The notes below the pieces were generated by a model. That model did not search any database and was not told the origin of the DNA. It was given only the letters and a program-made list of their open reading frames with translations. Shown here in pieces: positions 1-7,718 of a stretch of 64,000 nucleotides of DNA. Both the position numbers and the translations under genes were made by a program. The stretch is from CAYUIS01 sp964444825 (GTDB lineage Bacteria; Chloroflexota; Anaerolineae; B4-G1): NCBI GenBank assembly GCA_964444825.1, contig CAYUIS010000002.1, forward strand, positions 1 through 64,000, read 5' to 3'. Numbering within the stretch: the first letter of the stretch is position 1; each line of letters starts with the position of its first letter.

Positions 1-2
1 GG

Positions 3-1028
3 AGAGCAGAAGGTGTGTTCTGGCAGCGGATTCGGGAGGCTCGGGATGAGATGGAGGGCCTCCGCCGCATCATTGCAGATCTGGAGGTCGTGTACCAGGC
101 TCAAGGACGTGAAGAAAGGCCATATTCCAGGCTGGCCAAGGCGCGTCGTGAGCTGAGATCGGCCGAGAAGCGAGAGAGACGCGCCTGGCGGGACCTCAAG
201 AAGCAGCACCGCAGACGGGACCGGCAACAACGGAACCTGGATGAACTGCAAGAAGACCTGATCTCTTTGGATGAGTGGTTGAGCCATTTGGAGACCGACA
301 ATCAGACAAACCTCAACCCAGTACGCATCGTGCTGCGCATTGATGCCGGCTTCAGCATTGGCCTCAACCTGACTTGGCTGATTGAGATGGGGTATGCCAT
401 ACGGACGAAAGCCCACCACGGCAGCACGGCCGATTGTCTGCGGCAACGCGTGCCACCTCAGGCCAGATGGACGCGCGTCGGGCGCAACGCCGAAGCGCTG
501 TATATGGGAGACTATGACCACAACGATTGCCCGTACCCTCTTCAAGCTATGCCGGTGCGCTATCACCTGCCGCAGAAAATGCTCCACACTGCGCTGCTCT
601 ACTACGACGAAGTCGCGCCTCCTCCGTTGCCCGAGTGGTTCGCTCAGTACAATGGCCGTCAGACTATCGAGGCGGGCATCAAAGAAGAGAAGGGAGTATT
701 CACCTTGAAACGCCATCTGGTGCGCTCCCCCATCGGTATGCGGCTTCAGGAGCAGTTCGCCCTGTTCGGAGCTAACTTCGTCCGCCGGGCTGCGGCTTGG
801 GTCAAGGATATGCTGCGCCAGACCAACCATCGCTTTACCACTGCCCTCAACCAGGTCAAGACCTTGGTGCGAACTGTCTCTCGTGCCAGAGCACGTTGGG
901 TGCGAAACGACCTCGGTCATACGCTAACCTTCGATGAAAATGGCCCATTCGCTGGTACCGTCATTTGCCTGTCCGGCGTGATAGCTGTTCAACAGGCTTT
1001 ACCTTGGTTCAAATTCGCCCCTTCATGA
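3..1028 (+). CDS. DDE-type transposase, N-terminally cut by the window edge
   Basis: The frame is open to the left edge of the window; a GTG at 15 is the first visible start but the gene probably begins further upstream. The first 100 residues are a charged coiled coil rich in Arg, Glu and Lys. After it come blocks typical of DDE transposases of insertion sequences: a hydrophobic strand ending in an Asp (VLRIDAGF, around residue 110), a second acidic block (MGDYDHND), and a C-terminal Y-x2-R-x2-IE-x2-IKE block (YNGRQTIEAGIKE, around residue 215) carrying the likely catalytic Glu. The IS family is not certain; the last block recalls IS4/IS1380-like enzymes. No terminal inverted repeat was identified downstream of the stop, so the right end of the element is undefined. 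It reads through without internal stops. Confidence 0.75.
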   Translation, partial: RAEGVFWQRIREARDEMEGLRRIIADLEVVYQAQGREERPYSRLAKARRELRSAEKRERRAWRDLKKQHRRRDRQQRNLDELQEDLISLDEWLSHLETDNQTNLNPVRIVLRIDAGFSIGLNLTWLIEMGYAIRTKAHHGSTADCLRQRVPPQARWTRVGRNAEALYMGDYDHNDCPYPLQAMPVRYHLPQKMLHTALLYYDEVAPPPLPEWFAQYNGRQTIEAGIKEEKGVFTLKRHLVRSPIGMRLQEQFALFGANFVRRAAAWVKDMLRQTNHRFTTALNQVKTLVRTVSRARARWVRNDLGHTLTFDENGPFAGTVICLSGVIAVQQALPWFKFAPS

Positions 1029-1083
1029 AACATGTATCATCAGATTGCGCAACCGTTACGATAGCTAATGGAGTTGGTTGGAA

Positions 1084-2592
1084 ATGAACAAACGTCATTT
1101 GATTGCCCTGATTACGGTGGTTGCTCTACCCATTATACTGGTGGTCAGCCTTAGTCACACTATAGCGGCCTGGTCTGGCCCGCGCGAACCGGCCTTGCGC
1201 CCGATGACTGTGGATGACCCGCTCACCTTTTACTGGGATTACGATGGCGATCAACAGGCTGAAGATGGGTTTGGTTACTCGGTAGGCACGGCCGGGGATG
1301 TGAACAACGACGGCCATGACGATATTATCGTCGGTGCGCCCGTTTATAGCGACACTGTTTATAGAGAGGGGGTCGTCTTTGTGTTTTACGGCTCTGAGAG
1401 TGGTCTGAGTAACACCCCCGATTGGCATTTCGGGAGTGGTCAACAGGGCGCTCGCTTTGGTGCATCGGTGGGCACGGCCGGCGACGTGAACGGCGATGGC
1501 TACGATGATGTGATCATCGGCGCGCCCGAGTATACGCAGGGGATACAATACCAGTCCAAGGAAGGCCAGGTCTATGTATTCTACGGTTCTGCGGATGGTC
1601 TGAGCACAACCCCTGATTGGATACTTAAGGGCGACCAAAGCAACGCCCTTCTCGGCGCTTCGGTCGGCACAGCCGGTGACGTGAACCATGATGGCTATGA
1701 TGACATTATCGTAGGCGCACCCAATTACGACAACGGCGAAAAGAACGAGGGCCGGGTCTATGTCTTTCTCGGCTCTGGCGACAGCGGCCAGACCGCTCGC
1801 CTTTTTTGGTCCGAGGAGGGCAACCAAGCCGAGGCCAAGTTTGGCGCATCGGTGGGCACAGCCGGTGACGTAAACAATGATGGCTACGACGACGTCATCA
1901 TTGGTGCGCCTCAATACGACAACGGTGAGAAAGATGAAGGGGCCGCTTTTGTTTTCTATGGCGCGAGCAGTGGTTTGACCGTCACGTTACATACGCTGGT
2001 TGATGGCGATCGACCCGAGGCCGAGTTCGGCACATCGGTCGGCACGGCGGGCGATGTGAACGGCGATGGTTATGCCGATGTGATTGTTGGCGCGCCCGTT
2101 TACAGCAATTCTGTCAGCCTGGTAGGGGCGGCCTTTGCCTTTCAAGGTTCGGCGTCTGGCCTGAGCGTCACGCCCACTTGGAAATTCGAGGGATGGCAAG
2201 CGTACGCCCGTTTTGGCAACTCGGTCAGTACAGCCGGTGACGTGAACGGCGATGCCTATGATGACGTCGTTGTCGGCGCGCCTATCTACTCGCTCGGTGG
2301 TATCAGTCCCACAAAAGAAGGAGCTGTTTTCGCATTCAGCGGTTCAGACACAGGATTGCTCGCGACAGTCTTCTGGTCTGGTTGGGGCAGCAAGCATGAG
2401 ACAGAGTTTGGCTATTCGGTAGGCGCCGCAGGGGATGTGAACGGCGACACCTGGGCCGATATCGTCATCGGCGCTCCCCACTTTAGGAAAAACAAGATAA
2501 TCTATGGACAGGCTGTTGTCTACCGGGGTGTGAAAGACGCGCCAGTGTTCTACATCCATTTGCCGCTGTTGCTACGCGCCTCTTCTTTATGA
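1084..2592 (+). CDS. Secreted FG-GAP (integrin-alpha-like) seven-bladed beta-propeller protein
   Basis: A 502-residue exported protein. ATG 1084 is preferred over an in-frame TTG at 1078 because it directly precedes a Lys-Arg plus hydrophobic signal peptide (residues 2-30). Seven repeats of about 65 residues follow, each with F-G-x-S-V-G-T-A-G-D-V-N-x-D-G-Y-D-D-(hydrophobic)3-GAP, the Ca-binding FG-GAP loop. Seven copies fit one closed propeller. The sixth and seventh loops are degenerate (GDAYDD and GDTWAD). The C-terminus FYIHLPLLLRASSL resembles the tail of five other exported proteins in this window. FG-GAP propellers commonly bind proteins or sugars at the cell surface; the ligand here is unknown. 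It follows a transposase and has no close operon partner. Confidence 0.88.
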   Translation: MNKRHLIALITVVALPIILVVSLSHTIAAWSGPREPALRPMTVDDPLTFYWDYDGDQQAEDGFGYSVGTAGDVNNDGHDDIIVGAPVYSDTVYREGVVFVFYGSESGLSNTPDWHFGSGQQGARFGASVGTAGDVNGDGYDDVIIGAPEYTQGIQYQSKEGQVYVFYGSADGLSTTPDWILKGDQSNALLGASVGTAGDVNHDGYDDIIVGAPNYDNGEKNEGRVYVFLGSGDSGQTARLFWSEEGNQAEAKFGASVGTAGDVNNDGYDDVIIGAPQYDNGEKDEGAAFVFYGASSGLTVTLHTLVDGDRPEAEFGTSVGTAGDVNGDGYADVIVGAPVYSNSVSLVGAAFAFQGSASGLSVTPTWKFEGWQAYARFGNSVSTAGDVNGDAYDDVVVGAPIYSLGGISPTKEGAVFAFSGSDTGLLATVFWSGWGSKHETEFGYSVGAAGDVNGDTWADIVIGAPHFRKNKIIYGQAVVYRGVKDAPVFYIHLPLLLRASSL

Positions 2593-3005
2593 CCGCTTAC
2601 TCACCGCGTGAGCTAACAACTGATCCTAGCGTGCAGATATTGATCACATCCCCAATTACCACGTCATTGTTCTCCTCTATCCTCTGGTGAGATGCCAAGA
2701 TCGTAACGCAAGCCTGATCAAATGATCTTGCGGCAATTCCCGTTTTTTCGCTACAGGGATTGCTGAACCAGGTTTCTGTCTCTTTCCTTGCGTATCGAGT
2801 TGGCAGAGCGTGGCCCTCAGCACATTTTAATAGTTTTTTAACCTTAATAGCACTTCCTAGAGACTCTTCTGTGCTACGATTAGACCCAGCGTGTCAGATC
2901 GCTCGGTCGCTTGCTGGTTGGCTGCCGAGGGACGTTTTGACGTCAGCAGTCGCTACAGCCGACTTGGATGGGGCCGACAACAATGCGTTCTTATGAAGTG
3001 AGAAC
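2593..3005. other. Non-coding interval
   Basis: 413 bases between the FG-GAP gene and the sensor kinase. No convincing gene is seen. TGTGCTACGAT at 2870-2880 resembles an extended -10 (TGC-TACGAT) that could serve the kinase operon, but no matching -35 is visible. A lone half-site AACCAGGTTTCT near 2766 matches one arm of the inverted-repeat family described elsewhere in the window. Confidence 0.4.
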
Positions 3006-5552
3006 ATGGCAAACAAGTTTCTAGACTTTTTTCTGCTACTCCTAACCCAATTTTCCGGAGGGCCAGGCCCAACAGAAAACAACCTCGTGCGCTTTGGCCT
3101 GCCGGCAGCACTGTGGGGGGTGCTGTTGTTCGTCGCGTGGATCAGACAACGCAGGCAGGAGCTACCACGGGAGAAGCTGTTGGTCTGGGGATTTGGCCTG
3201 GGACTAGCACGCGAGTTGTTCATGTTCAGCCACGTCGCTGTGCAGTTAATCGGGGAGGGAACGCACGAGCCAACAGGATACTTTACCCCCGAGCCGCTGG
3301 AACACGCACTGACGATGGCAGCGCTTGTGGTAGTCGCCGGTGCGTTTATCCAATACATCCTGGACGACGATAGTCTGGCCCGTCGCTATCTGCGGGTGGG
3401 GCTGGCAGCAACGGGCGTTTGCTATGTCGGCATCTCTTGGTGGTGGTTTCAGCTCACGACAGCCAACCCAGAGATCAAGTTTAACCAGAGTTTATGTGGG
3501 GTTCTTATTCATTCGGTCATCGCTCTGTTCATTCTCGTTGCCATCGTACTCATCACGAGAAGACGGGGGTGGCTGCGAAATACGGTATCATTGGCGTTAG
3601 CCTTTTTCTTTATGAGTGAGTTTCTAAAGGTCTTTAATGTTGCTACCGTCACAACCTATATGAAAATCCTCTGTCCCATCGCCAACAGTTTCCACATTAC
3701 AGCCATTCCTTTGCTGGGATACGTCTATCTTCGCGAACAATCTATCAGAAAAGGAGAGGCCGAAAGGGAGCTTGGGGCATATCGGGAACATCTCGAAGAA
3801 CTGGTAGAAGAGCGTACCACCGAACTGACCCAGACGAACGAACAACTTCAACAAGAGATCGTTGAGCGTGAACGGGCTGAGGCAGAGATTGCCCGGCGTA
3901 ACTCGGAGCTGGCGGCCCAGAACGCCATCGCCGCCACGACCAGTCAATCTCTGGATTTGAACACCCTCCTGAACACTGCCCTGGACACGGTGATGACGGT
4001 GCTAGAGATGGATGTAGGCAGCATCTTTCTCCTGGAATCGGACGGCGAGACGATGACATTGCACGTGCACCGGGGTGGGACAACGATGGAGACGGCTATA
4101 GAGTCGGTGGACCAATCTCGTATGAACAGGTGTATTTCTTTCCAGACCGTGGCCGATATGCAGCCGATGTTGCTGGATATGTCTGACGCCCGGTCCAGGC
4201 GACCGCCGCCGTTTATTGTTGACGAAGACTTGCAGACTATGGCCAGCACGCCTCTGGTCTCCGGGGGAAAGACGGTGGGAGCGTTGAACCTGGGCGCACG
4301 CCGTCCGCATGCAATATCGTCACAAGAGATGGAACTGCTGACAGCTATTGGCCGGCAGATCGGTATCGCCGTGGAGAACGCGCACCTGTATCGCGAGACA
4401 GAGCGCTGGGCTGAGGAATTGGCCCTGCTTCACGAGGTGAGTGTTTCTCTGACGTCTACGTTCGATCCTGTGACCATCTACAATCAAATGGCCGAACAGT
4501 CCGCCAAGCTTTTGGGTTGCCCGGCGGCCAGTGTCTTTCGGTGGGACGAGGAACGCCGAGAGGCAGTCGCTATCTCTGATTATGGCACGGCCAATCAATC
4601 CGCTGACGGCCTGCACATGCTGCTTAGCGAGAGCGGTATCCTGCTGGATATGGTCACCAATCGTTTGCCAATTGCCATTGAGGATGCCCAAGCCGACCCT
4701 CTGGTCTCTTCTCTCTGGAGGGAAAAGCTCAACGTCAAGGCGCTCTTATGCCTGCCTGTGTGGGGTAAGGGAAAGCCGTTGGGGTTTCTCTGTACGATAG
4801 AACCCCACGAGCCACGACGATGGAAAGCCAACGAAATACAGTTGGTTGATAGTTTCGTCAACCGTGCGGCAGTTGCGTTAGAGAACGCCAACCTCCACAA
4901 GCAGCTTGAGTGGGCCGCTACACTGGAAGAACGCCAGCGCATTGCCGCCGACATGCATGATGGGCTGGCCCAGACGATGAGTTATGTGGGCCACAAAGTC
5001 GATCAAGTGACCGAATTGGCGGAAGCGGGACGCATTCCAGATCTACTGAGCACGTGTCAGCACATACGGGATACGCTCGACCGGGCAACATACGAAGTGC
5101 GCCAGTCCATTGCCAGCTTGCAGGAAACCCCCTTACCCAAAAGACCCCTCCAAGACTGGCTGGCCGAAATAGCCAGCGAGTTCACGAAAAGGAGTGATGG
5201 TGAGACGGCGGCGGCTTTGGTGACCAAGCTCAGCGCCCCCTTGTTTTTACCGCCGAGCCACATCGAACAGATATTGAACGTGGTACAAGAGGCCATAACA
5301 AATGCCGGGCGTCACGCCCAGGCCCGACAGATTGTCATCACTCTGGAGAGGAAGACGGATCGAGCGGTGGTAGCCGTGGAGGATGATGGACGAGGGTTTG
5401 ATCCAGAATCACCGCCCACGGACGGGCGCGACCATTTTGGCCTCAGCATTATGCATGCTCGGGCTGCTCGCATTGATGGACAACTAGCGGTTGATTCATC
5501 GCCGGGGCAGGGCACGCGCGTAATATTGACCTGGCCGTTGGAATCGAGTTAA
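3006..5552 (+). CDS. Membrane sensor histidine kinase, NarL type, with two GAF domains
   Basis: An 848-residue kinase. Residues 1-245 hold about seven membrane segments (a 7TM-like sensor region), followed by a coiled coil with a GEAERELGAYREHLEELVEE-type linker (about 248-300). Two GAF domains follow (about 305-460 and 475-640). The HisKA_3 dimerisation box EERQRIAADMHDGLAQT carries the phospho-His near residue 655, and the HATPase_c domain shows the N box QEAITNAGRHA (about 765) and the DDGRGFDPE G1 box. HisKA_3 kinases pair with NarL/FixJ regulators, and two such receivers follow 10 and 15 bases after each preceding stop, so these three genes form an operon. The signal sensed is not evident. 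Confidence 0.92.
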   Translation: MANKFLDFFLLLLTQFSGGPGPTENNLVRFGLPAALWGVLLFVAWIRQRRQELPREKLLVWGFGLGLARELFMFSHVAVQLIGEGTHEPTGYFTPEPLEHALTMAALVVVAGAFIQYILDDDSLARRYLRVGLAATGVCYVGISWWWFQLTTANPEIKFNQSLCGVLIHSVIALFILVAIVLITRRRGWLRNTVSLALAFFFMSEFLKVFNVATVTTYMKILCPIANSFHITAIPLLGYVYLREQSIRKGEAERELGAYREHLEELVEERTTELTQTNEQLQQEIVERERAEAEIARRNSELAAQNAIAATTSQSLDLNTLLNTALDTVMTVLEMDVGSIFLLESDGETMTLHVHRGGTTMETAIESVDQSRMNRCISFQTVADMQPMLLDMSDARSRRPPPFIVDEDLQTMASTPLVSGGKTVGALNLGARRPHAISSQEMELLTAIGRQIGIAVENAHLYRETERWAEELALLHEVSVSLTSTFDPVTIYNQMAEQSAKLLGCPAASVFRWDEERREAVAISDYGTANQSADGLHMLLSESGILLDMVTNRLPIAIEDAQADPLVSSLWREKLNVKALLCLPVWGKGKPLGFLCTIEPHEPRRWKANEIQLVDSFVNRAAVALENANLHKQLEWAATLEERQRIAADMHDGLAQTMSYVGHKVDQVTELAEAGRIPDLLSTCQHIRDTLDRATYEVRQSIASLQETPLPKRPLQDWLAEIASEFTKRSDGETAAALVTKLSAPLFLPPSHIEQILNVVQEAITNAGRHAQARQIVITLERKTDRAVVAVEDDGRGFDPESPPTDGRDHFGLSIMHARAARIDGQLAVDSSPGQGTRVILTWPLESS

Positions 5553-5562
5553 GAGAGGAATC

Positions 5563-5973
5563 ATGGCAAAGATTCGTGTGTTATTGGCGGATGATCATTC
5601 GTTGTTCCGCCAAGGAATCGCTCACATCCTCAACACCCAGCCGGACTTTGAAGTTGTCGGCGAGGCCGGCGACGGCCTGGAGGTGTTGGTCAAAGCGCTA
5701 GAGTTAGCGCCGGATCTTATATTGATGGACGTAAATATGCCGGGATGTGATGGCTTGGAAGCCACCCAATGGATCAAGCAAAGGCTGCCCGGGGTGATTA
5801 TTGTGATGCTGACCGTACGTGATGATGATGAGAAACTGTCTCGGGCAATTAGGAACGGGGCGCAAGGGTATCTTTCAAAAGATATACGGTCCTGGGATTT
5901 GGTTGACTTGTTACGAAGGACATGTGTCATGCGTATGAGCAACCGTCATCCACAACTGGTAACTGTGCAGTAG
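5563..5973 (+). CDS. Truncated NarL-type response regulator, receiver domain only
   Basis: 136 residues. The receiver is intact through about residue 118: acidic pair ADDH (about 9-11), phospho-acceptor in ILMDVNMPG, Thr in MLTVRDDD and Lys in LSKDIRSWD. After RSWDLVDLLRR it diverges from its neighbour at 5989 and ends in an unrelated tail (TCVMRMSNRHPQ) with no helix-turn-helix. It is a tandem paralogue of the next gene that lost its DNA-binding half. A phosphate sink or competitor for the upstream kinase is a plausible role; a decaying duplicate is the alternative. SD-like AGAGAGGAA precedes the ATG. Confidence 0.85.
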   Translation: MAKIRVLLADDHSLFRQGIAHILNTQPDFEVVGEAGDGLEVLVKALELAPDLILMDVNMPGCDGLEATQWIKQRLPGVIIVMLTVRDDDEKLSRAIRNGAQGYLSKDIRSWDLVDLLRRTCVMRMSNRHPQLVTVQ

Positions 5974-5988
5974 TCTGCGGAGGCAAGT

Positions 5989-6678
5989 ATGGGAAAAATC
6001 CGAGTGCTATTGGCTGATGATCATTCGTTATTCCGCGAGGGGATGTGCAGCATCCTCAACGCCCAGCCAGACTTTGAGGTTATCGGTGAGGCCAGCGATG
6101 GCCTAGAAGCGCTGGTCAAGGCCAGGGAATTGATGCCAGATCTCATTTTGATGGATATCAACATGCCGGGAGTCGATGGCCTGGAAGCCACGCGACGAAT
6201 TAAGCAGGAGCTTCCATCGGTCACCATCGTGATGCTTACCGTGCGCGACGAAGACGAAAAGCTATTTCAGGCGATCAAGAGCGGGGCGCAAGGTTATGTA
6301 CTGAAAAGTATTCGGTCTTGGGATTTGGTGAATCTGCTGCGGGGAGCTATGGAAGGAGAAGCTGCCATTACACCGGCTATGGCTGGTCGTATGCTGGCAG
6401 AGTTCCGGCGGCTGAGCCAGCGTCCAGCGCGCAGACCCTCCAGTGATGACACAGTGGCCCTCACGCTACGGGAACAGGGCGTGCTGAGTCTGGCGGCAGC
6501 ATGTGCCACCGATAAGGAGATTGCGGACGAACTGTGCATCAGTATCCACACGGTCAAGAGCCACATGCGCAATATCCTTTCCAAGTTGCAGCTTGGTCGT
6601 CGCCACGAAGCAGCACTATTTGCCGTGCGTGAAGGTCTGATTCCGCCGCCGGATGGCGATTCGCTAAAAATCAACTAG
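5989..6678 (+). CDS. NarL/LuxR-family response regulator
   Basis: A full-length 229-residue regulator. The receiver domain (1-120) has ADDH, phospho-acceptor Asp in ILMDINMPG, MLTVRDED and Lys in VLKSIRSWD. The C-terminal LuxR helix-turn-helix (about 155-215) contains LTLREQGVLSLAAACATDKE and SIHTVKSHMRNILSKL. It is the likely output of the kinase at 3006. It lies just upstream of two AGAACTAGTTC-type palindromes and a promoter that has a twin before the giant adhesin at 25991. Binding of this regulator to those palindromes is an attractive but untested inference. Confidence 0.93.
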   Translation: MGKIRVLLADDHSLFREGMCSILNAQPDFEVIGEASDGLEALVKARELMPDLILMDINMPGVDGLEATRRIKQELPSVTIVMLTVRDEDEKLFQAIKSGAQGYVLKSIRSWDLVNLLRGAMEGEAAITPAMAGRMLAEFRRLSQRPARRPSSDDTVALTLREQGVLSLAAACATDKEIADELCISIHTVKSHMRNILSKLQLGRRHEAALFAVREGLIPPPDGDSLKIN

Positions 6679-6695
6679 CTCAAAGGATAAAACAG

Positions 6696-6719
6696 CACAA
6701 GAGGACTTTTCCTTTTGTG
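6696..6719 (+). terminator. Possible hairpin after the response regulator operon
   Basis: CACAAGAGGA, a four-base loop, then TCCTTTTGTG: ten pairs with one G-T wobble, 18 bases after the regulator stop. No clear T run follows, so this is at best a weak terminator. Confidence 0.4.
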
Positions 6720-6758
6720 TCCAAACACAAACAATTAACTCTCCCAGCTTGCCCGTAT

Positions 6759-6792
6759 GAACTAGTTCTGCGTCCAAATGAGAACTAGTTCT
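6759..6792. promoter_or_regulatory. Pair of palindromic operator-like sites
   Basis: GAACTAGTTC at 6759-6768 and the perfect 12-base palindrome AGAACTAGTTCT at 6781-6792, centre to centre 23 bases, about two helical turns. The second has an identical copy at 25814-25825 in front of the giant adhesin gene. The distance from the palindrome start to the -35 box is 74 bases in both places. Confidence 0.7.
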
Positions 6793-6854
6793 TTTTATGA
6801 GAAGAGCGGTTGCAAAATCGCTCTTTTCTAGTTCCTATTTGCTGAGAAGAGGGA

Positions 6855-6884
6855 TTGAGTTCACCCAGTCATCTATGGTATTAT
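6855..6884 (+). promoter_or_regulatory. Sigma70-type promoter of the receiver-like gene
   Basis: TTGAGT (6855-6860), an 18-base spacer, TATTAT (6879-6884). The -35 context GAGGGATTGAGT is identical to that of the promoter at 25888. The -10 lies in a 14-base tandem duplication (TATTATTTCAATAG at 6879-6892 and 6893-6906). Transcription would start near 6891, leaving a leader of about 60 bases before the ATG at 6951. Confidence 0.7.
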
Positions 6885-6950
6885 TTCAATAGTATTATTT
6901 CAATAGCAGTCTACGATCATCATTACAACATTCGTGAATTGGAGATTCGC

Positions 6951-7355
6951 ATGGAAGATAGCCGGCTGGTCGTGCTTTTTGGTGGTTCCTTACTCATGGA
7001 CGGTGTGGCAGCCGGCCTCTGTGCCAGTCAATCGGTGGGCATGATTCGAATTCTTGACACCGTCCCTGACCTAAGAGAGTGCTTACAGTCTCTCCAACCC
7101 GACATAGTGATCTTTGACTGGGATACCCCTGAAGCTCAAGACATCGTTTCTGTCCTCAGGGACCAGCCTGGGGTTACCCTCTTGGGACTGGATGTGCACA
7201 ACAAAAAGGTCATCATAGTCTCCAGCCATCAATGCACACCTTTGTCGGTGAGCGAGTTGATCCAGGTGATTCAATCACAACCTTATCAACAAATGCGGGG
7301 AATTGATCCAGACAGCATGATGCTCAGCGAATGGAAAGCGGAATTTCTACATTAG
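6951..7355 (+). CDS. Receiver-like protein of unknown function
   Basis: 134 residues from ATG 6951, chosen because GGAG lies nine bases upstream and because the longer reading frame would start inside the -35 box. The fold pattern is of a degenerate receiver: alternating strands and helices with LQPDIVIFDWDTPEAQD around residue 50, where receivers carry the phospho-acceptor (LxDxxMP), then GVTLLGLDVHNKKVIIVSS. The early acidic pair of a receiver is missing (VVLFGGSLLMD instead), so phosphorylation is doubtful. It may be a protein-interaction module controlled with the adhesin at 25991 through the shared promoter design. Confidence 0.7.
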   Translation: MEDSRLVVLFGGSLLMDGVAAGLCASQSVGMIRILDTVPDLRECLQSLQPDIVIFDWDTPEAQDIVSVLRDQPGVTLLGLDVHNKKVIIVSSHQCTPLSVSELIQVIQSQPYQQMRGIDPDSMMLSEWKAEFLH

Positions 7356-7431
7356 GTGGGGTGCAGGTGGGGGGCGACCCTCACCAGAGGGACGTATCTG
7401 GCGTATTAAATCAAGCACAATAGACGAAACG

Positions 7432-7443
7432 AAAGGAGGTGAT
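7432..7443 (+). promoter_or_regulatory. Unusually long Shine-Dalgarno sequence
   Basis: AAAGGAGGTGAT is a 12-base match to the complement of the usual 16S rRNA 3' end. It ends five bases before the ATG at 7449, with GGAGG nine bases away. Such complete sites mark strongly translated genes. Confidence 0.75.
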
Positions 7444-7448
7444 ACAGG

Positions 7449-7516
7449 ATGAAAAAACTGCTGATTCTGGTGTTGGTGTTCGTGTTGTTGCTGTCTCTCA
7501 CAGTGTCGGTCTTTGC
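7449..7516 (+). CDS. Small exported protein, cut by an assembly gap
   Basis: Only the signal peptide is visible: MKKLLILVLVFVLLLSLTVS followed by V-F-A, a typical Sec signal with an A-type cleavage site, reached exactly where the 100-N gap begins. The start is fixed by a 12-base Shine-Dalgarno sequence. The gene must end within the gap or in the 100 bases after it, since the next gene has its own signal peptide and start at 7719. A short run after the gap (7618-7644, reading RRANGNSG then stop) could be its end. The strong translation signal suggests an abundant small secreted protein; its identity cannot be read. Confidence 0.6.
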
Positions 7517-7616
7517 NNNNNNNNNNNNNNNNNNNNNNNNNNNNNNNNNNNNNNNNNNNNNNNNNNNNNNNNNNNNNNNNNNNNNNNNNNNNNNNNNNNN
7601 NNNNNNNNNNNNNNNN
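7517..7616. other. Assembly gap (100 N)
   Basis: Exactly 100 N, the usual placeholder for a gap of unknown length. Reading frames across it should not be trusted. Confidence 0.99.
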
Positions 7617-7718
7617 GCGCCGGGCAAACGGCAACTCGGGTTGATGCGCAGCCACACTCAGGCAAGCACGGCAGGCGCACAGCCCTCGTTACACAAGAAG
7701 ATTATAAAGGAGAGTCTA

